This document shows positions 51,159-59,466 of a DNA stretch of 64,000 nucleotides, piece by piece. Each line of letters starts with the position of its first letter. Position 1 is the first letter of the stretch. The notes beneath the pieces were generated by a model, which was not told the DNA's origin, ran no database searches, and saw nothing but the letters and a program-made list of their open reading frames with translations. Both the position numbers and the translations under genes were made by a program. The DNA is from Franzmannia qiaohouensis (GTDB lineage Bacteria > Pseudomonadota > Gammaproteobacteria > Pseudomonadales > Halomonadaceae), in assembly GCF_031451695.1 (NCBI RefSeq), contig NZ_JARWAM010000004.1, positions 1-64,000 on the forward strand, given 5' to 3'.

Positions 51159-52280
51159 TTAAGCCCTGCGTACCACTACGCTGCCGGCACTGTAGCCGGC
51201 CCCAAACGAACACACCACCCCCAGCTCGCCGGTCTGCAGATCGTCGCGATGCAGATGGAAGGCGATGATCGAGCCGGCCGAGCTGGTATTGGCGTAGCGG
51301 TCGAGGATCACCGGCGCCTCGGTTTCGCTGGGTTCGCGTCCCAGAACGCGCCGCGCAATCAGATCGTTCATATGGCGGTTAGCCTGGTGCAGCCACAGCC
51401 GGGCCGGAGGCGTATCGGCCACTCCCAGGCTCTCCAGGTGCTCGCCGATCAGCGCCGCCACCATCGGGCAGACCTCCTTGAAAACCCGCCGACCTTCCTG
51501 GATGAACAGCTTGTCCAGTGCCTGCGGGTCGCTATCGGTGACCCGATTGAGGAAGCCCGCGTTGTTGCGAATGGCATTGGAGAAGCGCGTGGTCAGGCGT
51601 GTGCCAAGGATTTCGAAGCGCCGCTCGCTGCGCGCCACCTCGGCGGCCTCGACCACCACCGCCGTACAGGCATCGCCGAAGATGAAGTGGCTATCACGAT
51701 CGCGGAAATTGAGGTGCGCCGAGCAGATCTCGGGATTGACCACCAGCGCCCGCCGGATGCTCCCGGCGCGGATGGCGTTATTGGCCATGTCGATGGCGAA
51801 GGTTGCCGAGCTGCACGCCACGTTCATGTCGAAGGCGTAGCCACCGGTGCCAAGCGCCGCCTGCAGCTCCACCGCCACCGCTGGATAGGGTCGTTCGAGG
51901 TTCGAGCAGGCGACGATCAACAGGTCGATCTCGGCGGCCTCGACGCCGGCGTTGTCAAGCGCCTGCTGCGCAGCGCTCAGGCCCATCTCGCACTGGATGG
52001 AGGGCTCGTCGTTGCCGCGCTGCGGCAGCTTGGGGCGCATCCGTTCGGGATCGAGGATACCCTCGGCGTCGAGCACGTAACGGCTGTGAATCCCCGAGGC
52101 CTTGACAATGAACTCGCTGCTCGAGTAGGCCAGCGGCTCACATTCGCCGGCGGCGATGGCCTCGGCGCGGCGCGCGTTCTCGGCGTCGACCCAGGCATTG
52201 AAGGAGGCCACCAGCGCATCGTTAGCGATCGACTGGCTGGGGGTGAAAAGGCCGCTGCCGGTGATTACGGCTGTGGTCAT
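51159..52280 (-). CDS. Beta-ketoacyl-ACP synthase III-like enzyme
   Basis: A FabH-fold condensing enzyme, 373 residues, longer than FabH (317). The catalytic Cys is in MNVACSSATFAIDMAN, the His in LWLHQANRHMNDLIARR, and the Asn in RYANTSSAGSIIAFHL. It resembles the PA3286-type synthase of Pseudomonas, which diverts medium-chain acyl-CoA from beta-oxidation into fatty-acid synthesis. That is a judgement from length and motifs. It stands alone on the minus strand; mlaA begins 37 nt downstream. Confidence 0.85.
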   Translation of the reverse strand: MTTAVITGSGLFTPSQSIANDALVASFNAWVDAENARRAEAIAAGECEPLAYSSSEFIVKASGIHSRYVLDAEGILDPERMRPKLPQRGNDEPSIQCEMGLSAAQQALDNAGVEAAEIDLLIVACSNLERPYPAVAVELQAALGTGGYAFDMNVACSSATFAIDMANNAIRAGSIRRALVVNPEICSAHLNFRDRDSHFIFGDACTAVVVEAAEVARSERRFEILGTRLTTRFSNAIRNNAGFLNRVTDSDPQALDKLFIQEGRRVFKEVCPMVAALIGEHLESLGVADTPPARLWLHQANRHMNDLIARRVLGREPSETEAPVILDRYANTSSAGSIIAFHLHRDDLQTGELGVVCSFGAGYSAGSVVVRRA

Positions 52281-52341
52281 ATGGCATGTCTCCTGACGAC
52301 GGCATCGAGACTCCTAGCCGTCGTGTTATCAATCGTATTCA

Positions 52342-52485
52342 GCAGGGCTGTCGCAGTTGGCGGCATCGCTCGGAACTTATCCGTCGACAAACCTACGAGG
52401 AGGCGCTGTAAACCCTTCCCTGGGCGCTACCTACACCGTCCCTGGTGTAGAACCTCCTCTTCGACTTGTCCCCGGCGTCCCTCGC
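52342..52485 (+). repeat. Dispersed structured repeat, copy C (internally replaced)
   Basis: About 144 bp. It has the same left flank and terminal inverted repeats (52381-52403 and 52453-52475) as copies A and B. The 70-80 bp middle is missing and is replaced by CTACACC-GTCCCT-GGTGTAG (52431-52450), a perfect 7-bp hairpin. The right end is 30 nt behind the hrpA stop codon. Confidence 0.88.
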
Positions 52486-52515
52486 TCGGGGGCAACTGCT
52501 AGCATCCTGTCGTGT

Positions 52516-55500
52516 TCAGTGGTGCCGGCCGGTGATCTCGGCCCAGCGCCGTTCCAGGCGCTTGGCCGACACCGGCATCGCGGTGCCCAGCTGCTGAGCA
52601 AACAGCGATACCCGCAGCTCCTCGATCCACCAGCCGAAGTCATCGAGCTCAGGGTCGCTGGCGCCGGCCCGCCGAATCGCCTCGCGGCGCTCCTCCAGGC
52701 GGCGCTCGAACGCCTGTACTTCTTGCATCATCATCTGGTCGCGGTTGCGCTCCCGCGGCGCCTTCTCTAAGCGTATCTCGGCGGCCTGCATATAGCGCGG
52801 GTAGTGCTCCAACCAGTCACCGGCGTCAGTGACGAAGCCGGGATAGACCAGGCGCTGCATCTGCGCCTTCAGGTCGCTGTAAACCAGCGCCAGGGCGAAG
52901 CTGAGATTGCCCTTCAGCGCCTTGGTGACGGCTAGATGCCCTTTGAGCGCCTGCTCGAGGGTCGCCACCAGCGCCTCGCCGTGGGGCACCAGGTCGCTGC
53001 GGCTGGCCTCGAGACGCGCCTCAAAGGCACTGTGCGAGCGCGGCAGCGGGTCCACCGCCACCACCTGCCCGACACAGGCGAACACCACGTCGTCGACCAG
53101 TTGGCGCTTGCTGCCCACCTTGGCGAACAGCAGCGCGCAGCGCTCCAGGCCCTTGAGTCGGGCGATATGCCGCGCCTGGTCAGGCAGGCGCTGAATCGCC
53201 AGTTGGGTCACCCCGCGGCGATGTGCCGCGTGGGCCTTGTCGGGATGGTCGAAGAGCTCGACAGCAAGCGCGTCGCCGTTGACCACCAGCGCCGGGTACG
53301 CCTCGACGCGAATCCCCGCCTGGGTGGTGACCCGCGACTCGGGCAGCGGCTCTTCGGGCAGCGACTCGACCGTTTCACTGGCACCGCCAGCGTCGGCCAG
53401 GGCCCGGGCACCCTGGCTGGCGGCCTCGCTGAAACGCTCGATCAGCGCCCCGAGATCACGCCCCTCGCCGAGTACCTGGCCATCGTGGTCGACCACTCGC
53501 AGGTTCATCACCAGATGCGGCTCGAGCTGGTCGTAGCGCCAATCATCAGGCGCCAGGCGCAGCCCGGTCTTGACCCGCAGGAACTCACTCAACGCCGCGC
53601 TCAGCGCGACATCGTCGGGCACCAGCGAATCGAGAGCAGCATCCACCCAGTCGGGGATCGGCACCACCTGGCGGCGCACCGCCTTGGGTAGCGACTTCAT
53701 CAGCGCGATGCACTTCTCGCGCAGCAGCCCCGGCACCAGCCACTCGAGACGCGCCGCCGGCAGCTGGGACAGCATCGCCGCCGGCACCGTCAGGGTCACG
53801 CCGTCGTCGGCGGCGCCGGGCTGGAAATGGTAGGCCAGCGGGTAGCGCACCCCGCCCAGCACCAGCTCATCGGGGTATTGCTCGGCGGTAACATCATCGG
53901 CGTCGCGGGCCATCAGCGCCTCGCGGTCGAACTTGAGGATCGCCGGGTCGTCGGCCTCGGCGCGCTTGCGCCACGCCTCGAAGCCCTTGCCGTTGACGAT
54001 CTCGGCCGGCAGGCGCTGATCGTAGAAGTCGAACAGCGCCTCTTCGTCGACCAGGATATCGCGCTTGCGGGCGCGATCCTCGAGGTCCTCGACCTCGTCG
54101 ATCAGCGCCCGGTTGTGTTCGAAGAACTCACCGCGAGTGCGAAACTCGCCCTCCACCAGCGCGCGGCGAATGAAGATCTCGCGGGCCTCGTCGGGGGCGA
54201 TCGGCCCGTAATGCACCTTGCGCCGGTTGACGATCGGCAGGCCGAACAGCGTTACCTGCTCGAAGGCGACCACCTGGGCGCGCTTCATCTCCCAGTGCGG
54301 CTCGCTGTAGCTGCGCTTGACCAGATGCCCGGCCAGCGGCTCTATCCACTGCGGCTGGATACGCGCCACCTCGCGGGCGAACAACTGTGAGGTTTCGACC
54401 AGTTCACCGGCCATCAGCCACTTGGGCGACTTCTTGGCCAGTCCGGAACCTGGGTGGATGACGAACTTGCGATTGCGCGCCCCGAGGTATTCGCGGTTCT
54501 CGAGTAGTTGGCCGAGGTTGGAAAGCAGGCCGGTGAGCAGCGCCTGATGCAGCTTGGCGGCGCTCTCGCGGCGCACCTCGTCGCGCTGTTCGGGGTCGTC
54601 ATCGGCGCTACGCGGCGCGGCCGGAGGCACCTGGATCTCCATGTCGCGCAGCAGCTGACGCAGCTGGCGGAAGGTGTCGTGCCACTCGCGCAGGCGCAGG
54701 TAGCTGAGATAATGATCGCGGCACCAGCGCCTGAGCTGATTGCCGGATAGCTCGTCACGGGCGGCTTCGAAGCCGTGCCAAAGGTTGAGCCAGGCGACGA
54801 AGTCCGACTCCGGGTCCTGCCAGCGGCGGTGGGCCTGGTCGGCAGCCTGGCGCTTGTCCGCCGGACGCTCGCGGGGGTCCTGGGCCGCCAGCGCCGAGAC
54901 CACGATCAGCACCTCACGTAGCGCGCCCTGCTCGGCGCCGGCCAGTACCATGCGCGCCAGCCGCGGGTCGATAGGCAGGCGCGCCAGGCGCTTGCCGGTG
55001 GCGGTCAGGCGCTGGGCCTCGTCAACGGCCCCGAGCTCGAACAGCAGCCGGAAGCCGTCCTTGATGAAGCGTCCGTCCGGCGCATCGACGAACGGAAACT
55101 CTTCGATCTCACCGAGCCTGAGGGACAGCATCGAGAGGATCACCGAGGCCAGGTTGGTGCGCTGTATCTCAGGCTCGGTAAAGGCCGGCCGCGCCAGGAA
55201 GTCCTCCTCAGCGTAGAGACGGATGCAGACACCCTCGGCGATCCGCCCGCAGCGCCCCTTGCGCTGGTCGGCGCTGGCCTGGCTGACCGGTTCCACCGGT
55301 AGCCGCTGGACCTTGGAGCGATAGCTGTAGCGGCTGATGCGCACCAGCCCCGGGTCGATCACGTAGCGAATCCCGGGCACCGTCAGCGAGGTCTCGGCGA
55401 CGTTGGTCGAGAGCACGATGCGGCGCCCGGCGTGGGGCTGAAAGACGCGATTCTGCTCGGCGTTGGAGAGCCGCGCATAGAGCGGCAGGATTTCGGTGCC

Positions 55501-56514
55501 CTTGAGGTCGGCGCAGCGCAGGGTATCGGCGGTCTCGCGGATCTCGCGCTCGCCGGGCAGGAAGATCAGCACGTCGCGGGGGCCGTGCCACCAGCGCTTG
55601 TCGCGCTCGATCTGCTCGATCTCCTCCACCGCCTGCAGGATGCCCTCCTGCAGGGTGCGATCCTCCTCGTCGTCGGCCTCGCGTACCAGTGGCCGGTAGT
55701 GTACCTCCACCGGGTAGGTGCGGCCGGAGACCTGCACCACCGGCGCCGGCCGGCCCGGCTCGCCGAAGTGCGCGGCGAAGCGCTCGACGTCGATGGTCGC
55801 CGAGGTGATGATGATCTTGAGGTCCGGTCGGCGCGCGGTGAGGCGCTTTAGATAGCCAAGCAGGAAGTCGATATTGAGGCTGCGCTCGTGGGCCTCGTCG
55901 ATGATGATCGCGTCATAGCGACTCAGATCGGGATCGTGCTGGGTCTCGGCCAGCAGGATACCGTCGGTCATCAGCTTGATCAGGGTACGCTCGTTGCTCT
56001 GGTCGGTGAAACGCACCTGGTAGCCGACCTGCTCGCCGAGCGGCACCTCGAGCTCCTCGGCCAGGCGCGTGGCCACCGAGCGCGCCGCCAGCCGGCGCGG
56101 CTGGGTGTGGCCGATCAGGCCGCGCCGCCCCAGGCCCAGCTCTAGGCACAGCTTGGGCAGCTGCGTGGTCTTGCCCGAACCGGTCTCGCCGGCCACCACC
56201 ACCACCTGATGCTCGCGCAGCGCGGCGAGAATATCGTCGCGGCGCTCGGCCACCGGCAGCTCCGGCGGGTAGCGCAGCGTGACCGGCTGGGCACGCCGCG
56301 CGGTGACCTTGCTCGCCGAGGCATCGATCAGCCGCTCGATCTCGCCGAGGCCGCGATCCACCGGTTTGCCATCCCGCGCACGCCGCTCGAGCCCGGCCAG
56401 GCGCCTGGTCAAGCGCAGCGCATCGACGCGCAGGCAATCGCCCAGCCGCGCGTCGAGGTCGCGCAGTCGGGCCAGCTCGGGGGATGCTTCGGAACGAGAG
56501 GTGGTGATGCTCAA
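52516..56514 (-). CDS. hrpA: ATP-dependent RNA helicase HrpA
   Basis: DEAH-box helicase of about 1330 residues (1300 in E. coli), involved in mRNA processing and rescue of stalled ribosomes. Walker A GETGSGKT (about 109-116), IIIDEAHERSLNIDFLLG, the SAT motif ITSATID, and QRKGRCGR in helicase domain 2 are intact. They are followed by the HA2 and OB-fold domains and the long DUF3418 C-terminal region. I use a TTG at 56514 with GAGG five nt upstream. The frame running on to 56751 crosses repeat copy D and is not part of the gene. It is a single gene between two repeat copies. Confidence 0.93.
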   Translation of the reverse strand: MSITTSRSEASPELARLRDLDARLGDCLRVDALRLTRRLAGLERRARDGKPVDRGLGEIERLIDASASKVTARRAQPVTLRYPPELPVAERRDDILAALREHQVVVVAGETGSGKTTQLPKLCLELGLGRRGLIGHTQPRRLAARSVATRLAEELEVPLGEQVGYQVRFTDQSNERTLIKLMTDGILLAETQHDPDLSRYDAIIIDEAHERSLNIDFLLGYLKRLTARRPDLKIIITSATIDVERFAAHFGEPGRPAPVVQVSGRTYPVEVHYRPLVREADDEEDRTLQEGILQAVEEIEQIERDKRWWHGPRDVLIFLPGEREIRETADTLRCADLKGTEILPLYARLSNAEQNRVFQPHAGRRIVLSTNVAETSLTVPGIRYVIDPGLVRISRYSYRSKVQRLPVEPVSQASADQRKGRCGRIAEGVCIRLYAEEDFLARPAFTEPEIQRTNLASVILSMLSLRLGEIEEFPFVDAPDGRFIKDGFRLLFELGAVDEAQRLTATGKRLARLPIDPRLARMVLAGAEQGALREVLIVVSALAAQDPRERPADKRQAADQAHRRWQDPESDFVAWLNLWHGFEAARDELSGNQLRRWCRDHYLSYLRLREWHDTFRQLRQLLRDMEIQVPPAAPRSADDDPEQRDEVRRESAAKLHQALLTGLLSNLGQLLENREYLGARNRKFVIHPGSGLAKKSPKWLMAGELVETSQLFAREVARIQPQWIEPLAGHLVKRSYSEPHWEMKRAQVVAFEQVTLFGLPIVNRRKVHYGPIAPDEAREIFIRRALVEGEFRTRGEFFEHNRALIDEVEDLEDRARKRDILVDEEALFDFYDQRLPAEIVNGKGFEAWRKRAEADDPAILKFDREALMARDADDVTAEQYPDELVLGGVRYPLAYHFQPGAADDGVTLTVPAAMLSQLPAARLEWLVPGLLREKCIALMKSLPKAVRRQVVPIPDWVDAALDSLVPDDVALSAALSEFLRVKTGLRLAPDDWRYDQLEPHLVMNLRVVDHDGQVLGEGRDLGALIERFSEAASQGARALADAGGASETVESLPEEPLPESRVTTQAGIRVEAYPALVVNGDALAVELFDHPDKAHAAHRRGVTQLAIQRLPDQARHIARLKGLERCALLFAKVGSKRQLVDDVVFACVGQVVAVDPLPRSHSAFEARLEASRSDLVPHGEALVATLEQALKGHLAVTKALKGNLSFALALVYSDLKAQMQRLVYPGFVTDAGDWLEHYPRYMQAAEIRLEKAPRERNRDQMMMQEVQAFERRLEERREAIRRAGASDPELDDFGWWIEELRVSLFAQQLGTAMPVSAKRLERRWAEITGRHH

Positions 56515-56844
56515 GGCAGCCTCACAGGTTGAAATGACACTGCCCGCCCCGGTGTTCCCGAGGCGGGCAGCATAGTGTAACGCTTGGCGCCTGGCCGCGC
56601 CTAATTCAGGGCGCCCAACCAATCCAGCAATGCTCGGGACTGATCCGGGGATAGGCCTACGAGGAGGCGCTGTAAACCCATCCCTGGGCGCTACCTTGCG
56701 CCCTGCTGCGCTCTCGCATCCTGCTCCGCTTGCAGGACCGGGGTTGGCCATCCATGGCCAGCCCGTTCGGAGCAGTGCTCCTCACCCATGGCGCAAACCT
56801 CCTCTTCGGCCTATCCCCGGCGTCCCTCGCCCACGGCAGTGGCA
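56515..56844. other. Intergenic region between hrpA and fadD
   Basis: These 330 bp hold, from right to left on the minus strand, repeat copy D, an AT-poor spacer and a 9-bp hairpin (CTGCCCGCC 56540-56548 with GGCGGGCAG 56562-56570) just upstream of hrpA. The hairpin has no U-tract and may be a leader structure of hrpA. No gene is visible. Confidence 0.5.
56632..56830 (+). repeat. Dispersed structured repeat, copy D
   Basis: About 199 bp, lacking the 30-bp left flank of copies A to C. The terminal inverted repeats at 56645-56667 and 56798-56820 pair over their outer 11 bp without mismatch (CCGGGGATAGG with CCTATCCCCGG). The inner stems are as in copies A and B, with TGGCCAT-CC-ATGGCCA perfect. 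The right end is 14 nt behind the fadD stop codon. Confidence 0.92.
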
Positions 56845-58518
56845 TTAGGCGCTCTGCTTAGTCTCCTGGTCGCGCAGCTCGCGACGCAGCACCTTGCCAA
56901 CGTTGGTCTTGGGCAGCTCGTCGCGGAACTCGACGAACTTGGGCACCTTGTAGCCGGTGAGCTCCTTCTTGCACCACTGGCGCAGGGTCTCACCATCGAG
57001 GTCCTGGTTGCGCGACACCACGAACAGCTTGATCGCCTCGCCGGCATCCTCGTCCGGCACCCCCACCGCAGCGGCCTCGAGCACATCAGGATGGCCGGCC
57101 ACCACGTCTTCGATCTCATTGGGATAGACGTTGAAGCCGGAGACGATAATCATGTCCTTCTTGCGATCAACGATCTTGACGTAGCCATCCTCCTGCAGCA
57201 CCGCGATATCGCCGGTGCGGATCCAGCCATCGCTGTCCATCGCCTTGGCGGTCTCTTCAGGCAGGTTCCAGTAGCCCTTCATCACCTGCGGCCCCTGCAC
57301 GCACAGCTCCCCCGCCTCGCCATAGGGCAATGCCTGGCCGTCGGCGTCGATAACCTTGACCGTAGTGCCGGCCACCGGCTTGCCGATAGTGCCGAGCTGG
57401 ATGGCGTCGACCGGGTTGAAGGTGACGATCGGCGAGGTTTCGGTCATGCCGTAGCCCTCGGCAATGGCGCACCCAGTGACCTCCTCCCAGCGCTGGGCAG
57501 CAGCCTTGGTCAACGCCATGCCGCCCGATACCGTGAGCTTGAGACGCGAGAAATCGAGCTGCTTGAAGTCGTCGCGATTGCACAGTGCATTGAACAGGGT
57601 ATTGAGGCCAATGAAGCCGCTGAACTTGAGACTCTTCAGCTCCTTGACGAAGTTGTCGAGATCACGGGGATTGGTGATCAGGACCGAGTGGTTGCCGGTC
57701 TCGACCAGAAAAAGGCAGTTCACGGTAAAGGTATAGATGTGATAGACCGGCAGCGGGGCGATCACCGTCTCCTCGCCATCCTTGAGCGCCGGCCCTATCG
57801 CCGCACGCGCCTGGAGCATATTGGCGACCAGATTGCGATGGGTGAGCATCGAGCCCTTGGCCAAGCCGGTGGTGCCACCAGTGTACTGTAGCGCCGCGAC
57901 ATCATCAGCGGTGCGCTCGACATCCTGGTGGGATAGGCTCGCGCCCTTGCTCAGCACATCGCGGAAGCCCACCGCAGTGGGTAGCGAGTAGGCGGGCACC
58001 ATCTTCTTGATGTACTTGACCACGGCGTTGATCAGCAGCCGCTTGGGGAAGCTGTGCATATCGCCGAGTTCGGTGACCAGCACGTGCTGTATATCGGTGC
58101 GGTCGAGCACCTTCTCCAGCTTGTCGGCCATATTGGCGAGGATCAGGATCGCCTTGGCGCCCGAGTCCTTGAACTGGTGGGCCATCTCGCGCTCGGTATA
58201 TAGCGGGTTGGTATTGACCACCACCAAGCCGGCGCGCATGGCGCCGAATACCGCCACCGGGAACTGCAGCACGTTGGGCAGTTGGATGGCGATGCGATCT
58301 CCCGGCTCGAGGCCAGTTTCATGCTGCAACCAGGCGGCGAACGCCTGCGACTGCCTGTCCAGCTCGGCATAGGTCAGGGTCTGCCCCATGCAGGTGAAGG
58401 CTGGCTTGTCGGCAAATTTCTTAGCCGATATCTTGAAGACATCCATCACCGACGCGTAGTCGTCGAGGCCTTCCAGGGCCGGACCATTGAGTACCGGGGC
58501 AGTGGCGTGCTCGCTCAT
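56845..58518 (-). CDS. fadD: Long-chain-fatty-acid--CoA ligase
   Basis: Activates free fatty acids to acyl-CoA at the inner membrane, 557 residues. The AMP-binding P-loop YTGGTTGLAKGS starts at residue 212, followed by EGYGMTETSPIV, DGWIRTGDIAV, and the FACS signature region KDMIIVSGFNVYPNEIEDVV with the late catalytic Lys. The ATG at 58518 follows GGAGA at seven nt; an upstream GTG at 58551 is less likely. A PsrA-like dyad lies 55 nt upstream. It is a single gene, and repeat copy D follows its stop. Confidence 0.93.
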   Translation of the reverse strand: MSEHATAPVLNGPALEGLDDYASVMDVFKISAKKFADKPAFTCMGQTLTYAELDRQSQAFAAWLQHETGLEPGDRIAIQLPNVLQFPVAVFGAMRAGLVVVNTNPLYTEREMAHQFKDSGAKAILILANMADKLEKVLDRTDIQHVLVTELGDMHSFPKRLLINAVVKYIKKMVPAYSLPTAVGFRDVLSKGASLSHQDVERTADDVAALQYTGGTTGLAKGSMLTHRNLVANMLQARAAIGPALKDGEETVIAPLPVYHIYTFTVNCLFLVETGNHSVLITNPRDLDNFVKELKSLKFSGFIGLNTLFNALCNRDDFKQLDFSRLKLTVSGGMALTKAAAQRWEEVTGCAIAEGYGMTETSPIVTFNPVDAIQLGTIGKPVAGTTVKVIDADGQALPYGEAGELCVQGPQVMKGYWNLPEETAKAMDSDGWIRTGDIAVLQEDGYVKIVDRKKDMIIVSGFNVYPNEIEDVVAGHPDVLEAAAVGVPDEDAGEAIKLFVVSRNQDLDGETLRQWCKKELTGYKVPKFVEFRDELPKTNVGKVLRRELRDQETKQSA

Positions 58519-58572
58519 TGGCTGATCTCCGCTATTGAGATTGATCGACACCCTGTCGACTCTTGTTGTCTG

Positions 58573-58588
58573 TCAAACGATCGATTGA
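58573..58588. promoter_or_regulatory. PsrA-like operator candidate upstream of fadD
   Basis: TCAAACGATCGATTGA is an inverted repeat with one mismatched pair, containing CAAAC at one end. It resembles the sites at 32206 and 32248, and lies where a repressor of fadD would bind. Confidence 0.4.
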
Positions 58589-58665
58589 AACTAACGTTGG
58601 AACATGACATGTCGCGGTGTCAAATGCCATGCCACTTTAGGCCAGCATTAACTCAAGCCTATGGT

Positions 58666-59466
58666 TTATTGAGCGATTTCGCCAACCCCAGAGGCATAGC
58701 GTGCAACGATCTCGCCGTCGCGCCACACCAACAGCTCGCCGGGTAACATACGCACCCACTGCTCATTGTCGGTGAGTGGCTCGGTGGCCAGCACCGAGAC
58801 AACATCGTGCTCGGTGGTGTGTTCGACGAAATCAACGCTGAGCTCGGCATCGGATAGTTGCGCCTTACCAAACGGCGCGCGCCGGGTGATATGCGCCAGC
58901 TTGGTGGAGCAGTAGGCGTAGAGATGAACGCCGTCGGAGAGTAGCAGGTTGAACACACCGAGCTCGCGCAGCCTTTCGCAGAGCGCGTGTAGCGCCTCCC
59001 AGATTGCCTCAGGCGAGGCAGGCAGATCGTCGAAACGACGCCGCAGCTCTCCGAGCAGAAAGCAGAAGGCGTGCTCGCTGTCAGTGCTGCCTACTGGGCG
59101 GTACACCGCCAGCGGCAGCGACTCCCAGTCGGTGAGCTGGCCATTGTGGGCATAGCACCACTGACGCCCCCACATCTCGCGGGTAAAGGGGTGGGTATTG
59201 GCCAACTGCACTTGGCCGACGTTGGCCTGTCGGATATGGCTGATGACCACGTGGGACTTGATCGGATAGTCGCAGATCAAGCGCGCAATCGGCGAATCCA
59301 CCGACGGGTGGGGATCGCGAAAGTCGCGGTAACCGCCGGCTTCATAGAAGGCGATGCCCCAGCCGTCGCGGTGCGGGCCAGTGCCACCACCGCGATGCAG
59401 GAAGCCGGTGAAACTGAAGCATATATCGGTCGGGACATTGGCACTCATGCCCAACAGTTCACACAT
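58666..59466 (-). CDS. Class II glutamine amidotransferase, YafJ-like
   Basis: A 266-residue Ntn-type glutamine amidotransferase domain without a synthase partner domain. The nucleophile is Cys2 after removal of Met (MCELLGMSANVPTD). GWGIAFYEAGG, SHIRQANVG, NTHPF and YAHNGQL are the glutamine-binding motifs, and GSTDSEHAF follows. YafJ and DUG3-type proteins act in glutathione or unknown amine metabolism. Its start overlaps the stop of the VWA gene by eight nt, so it is the last gene of a three-gene operon. Confidence 0.88.
   Translation of the reverse strand: MCELLGMSANVPTDICFSFTGFLHRGGGTGPHRDGWGIAFYEAGGYRDFRDPHPSVDSPIARLICDYPIKSHVVISHIRQANVGQVQLANTHPFTREMWGRQWCYAHNGQLTDWESLPLAVYRPVGSTDSEHAFCFLLGELRRRFDDLPASPEAIWEALHALCERLRELGVFNLLLSDGVHLYAYCSTKLAHITRRAPFGKAQLSDAELSVDFVEHTTEHDVVSVLATEPLTDNEQWVRMLPGELLVWRDGEIVARYASGVGEIAQ

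Noticed and set aside
56540..56570. Hairpin upstream of hrpA as a terminator
   Set aside because: The 9-bp stem has no U-tract on either strand, so I mention it only as a possible leader structure.
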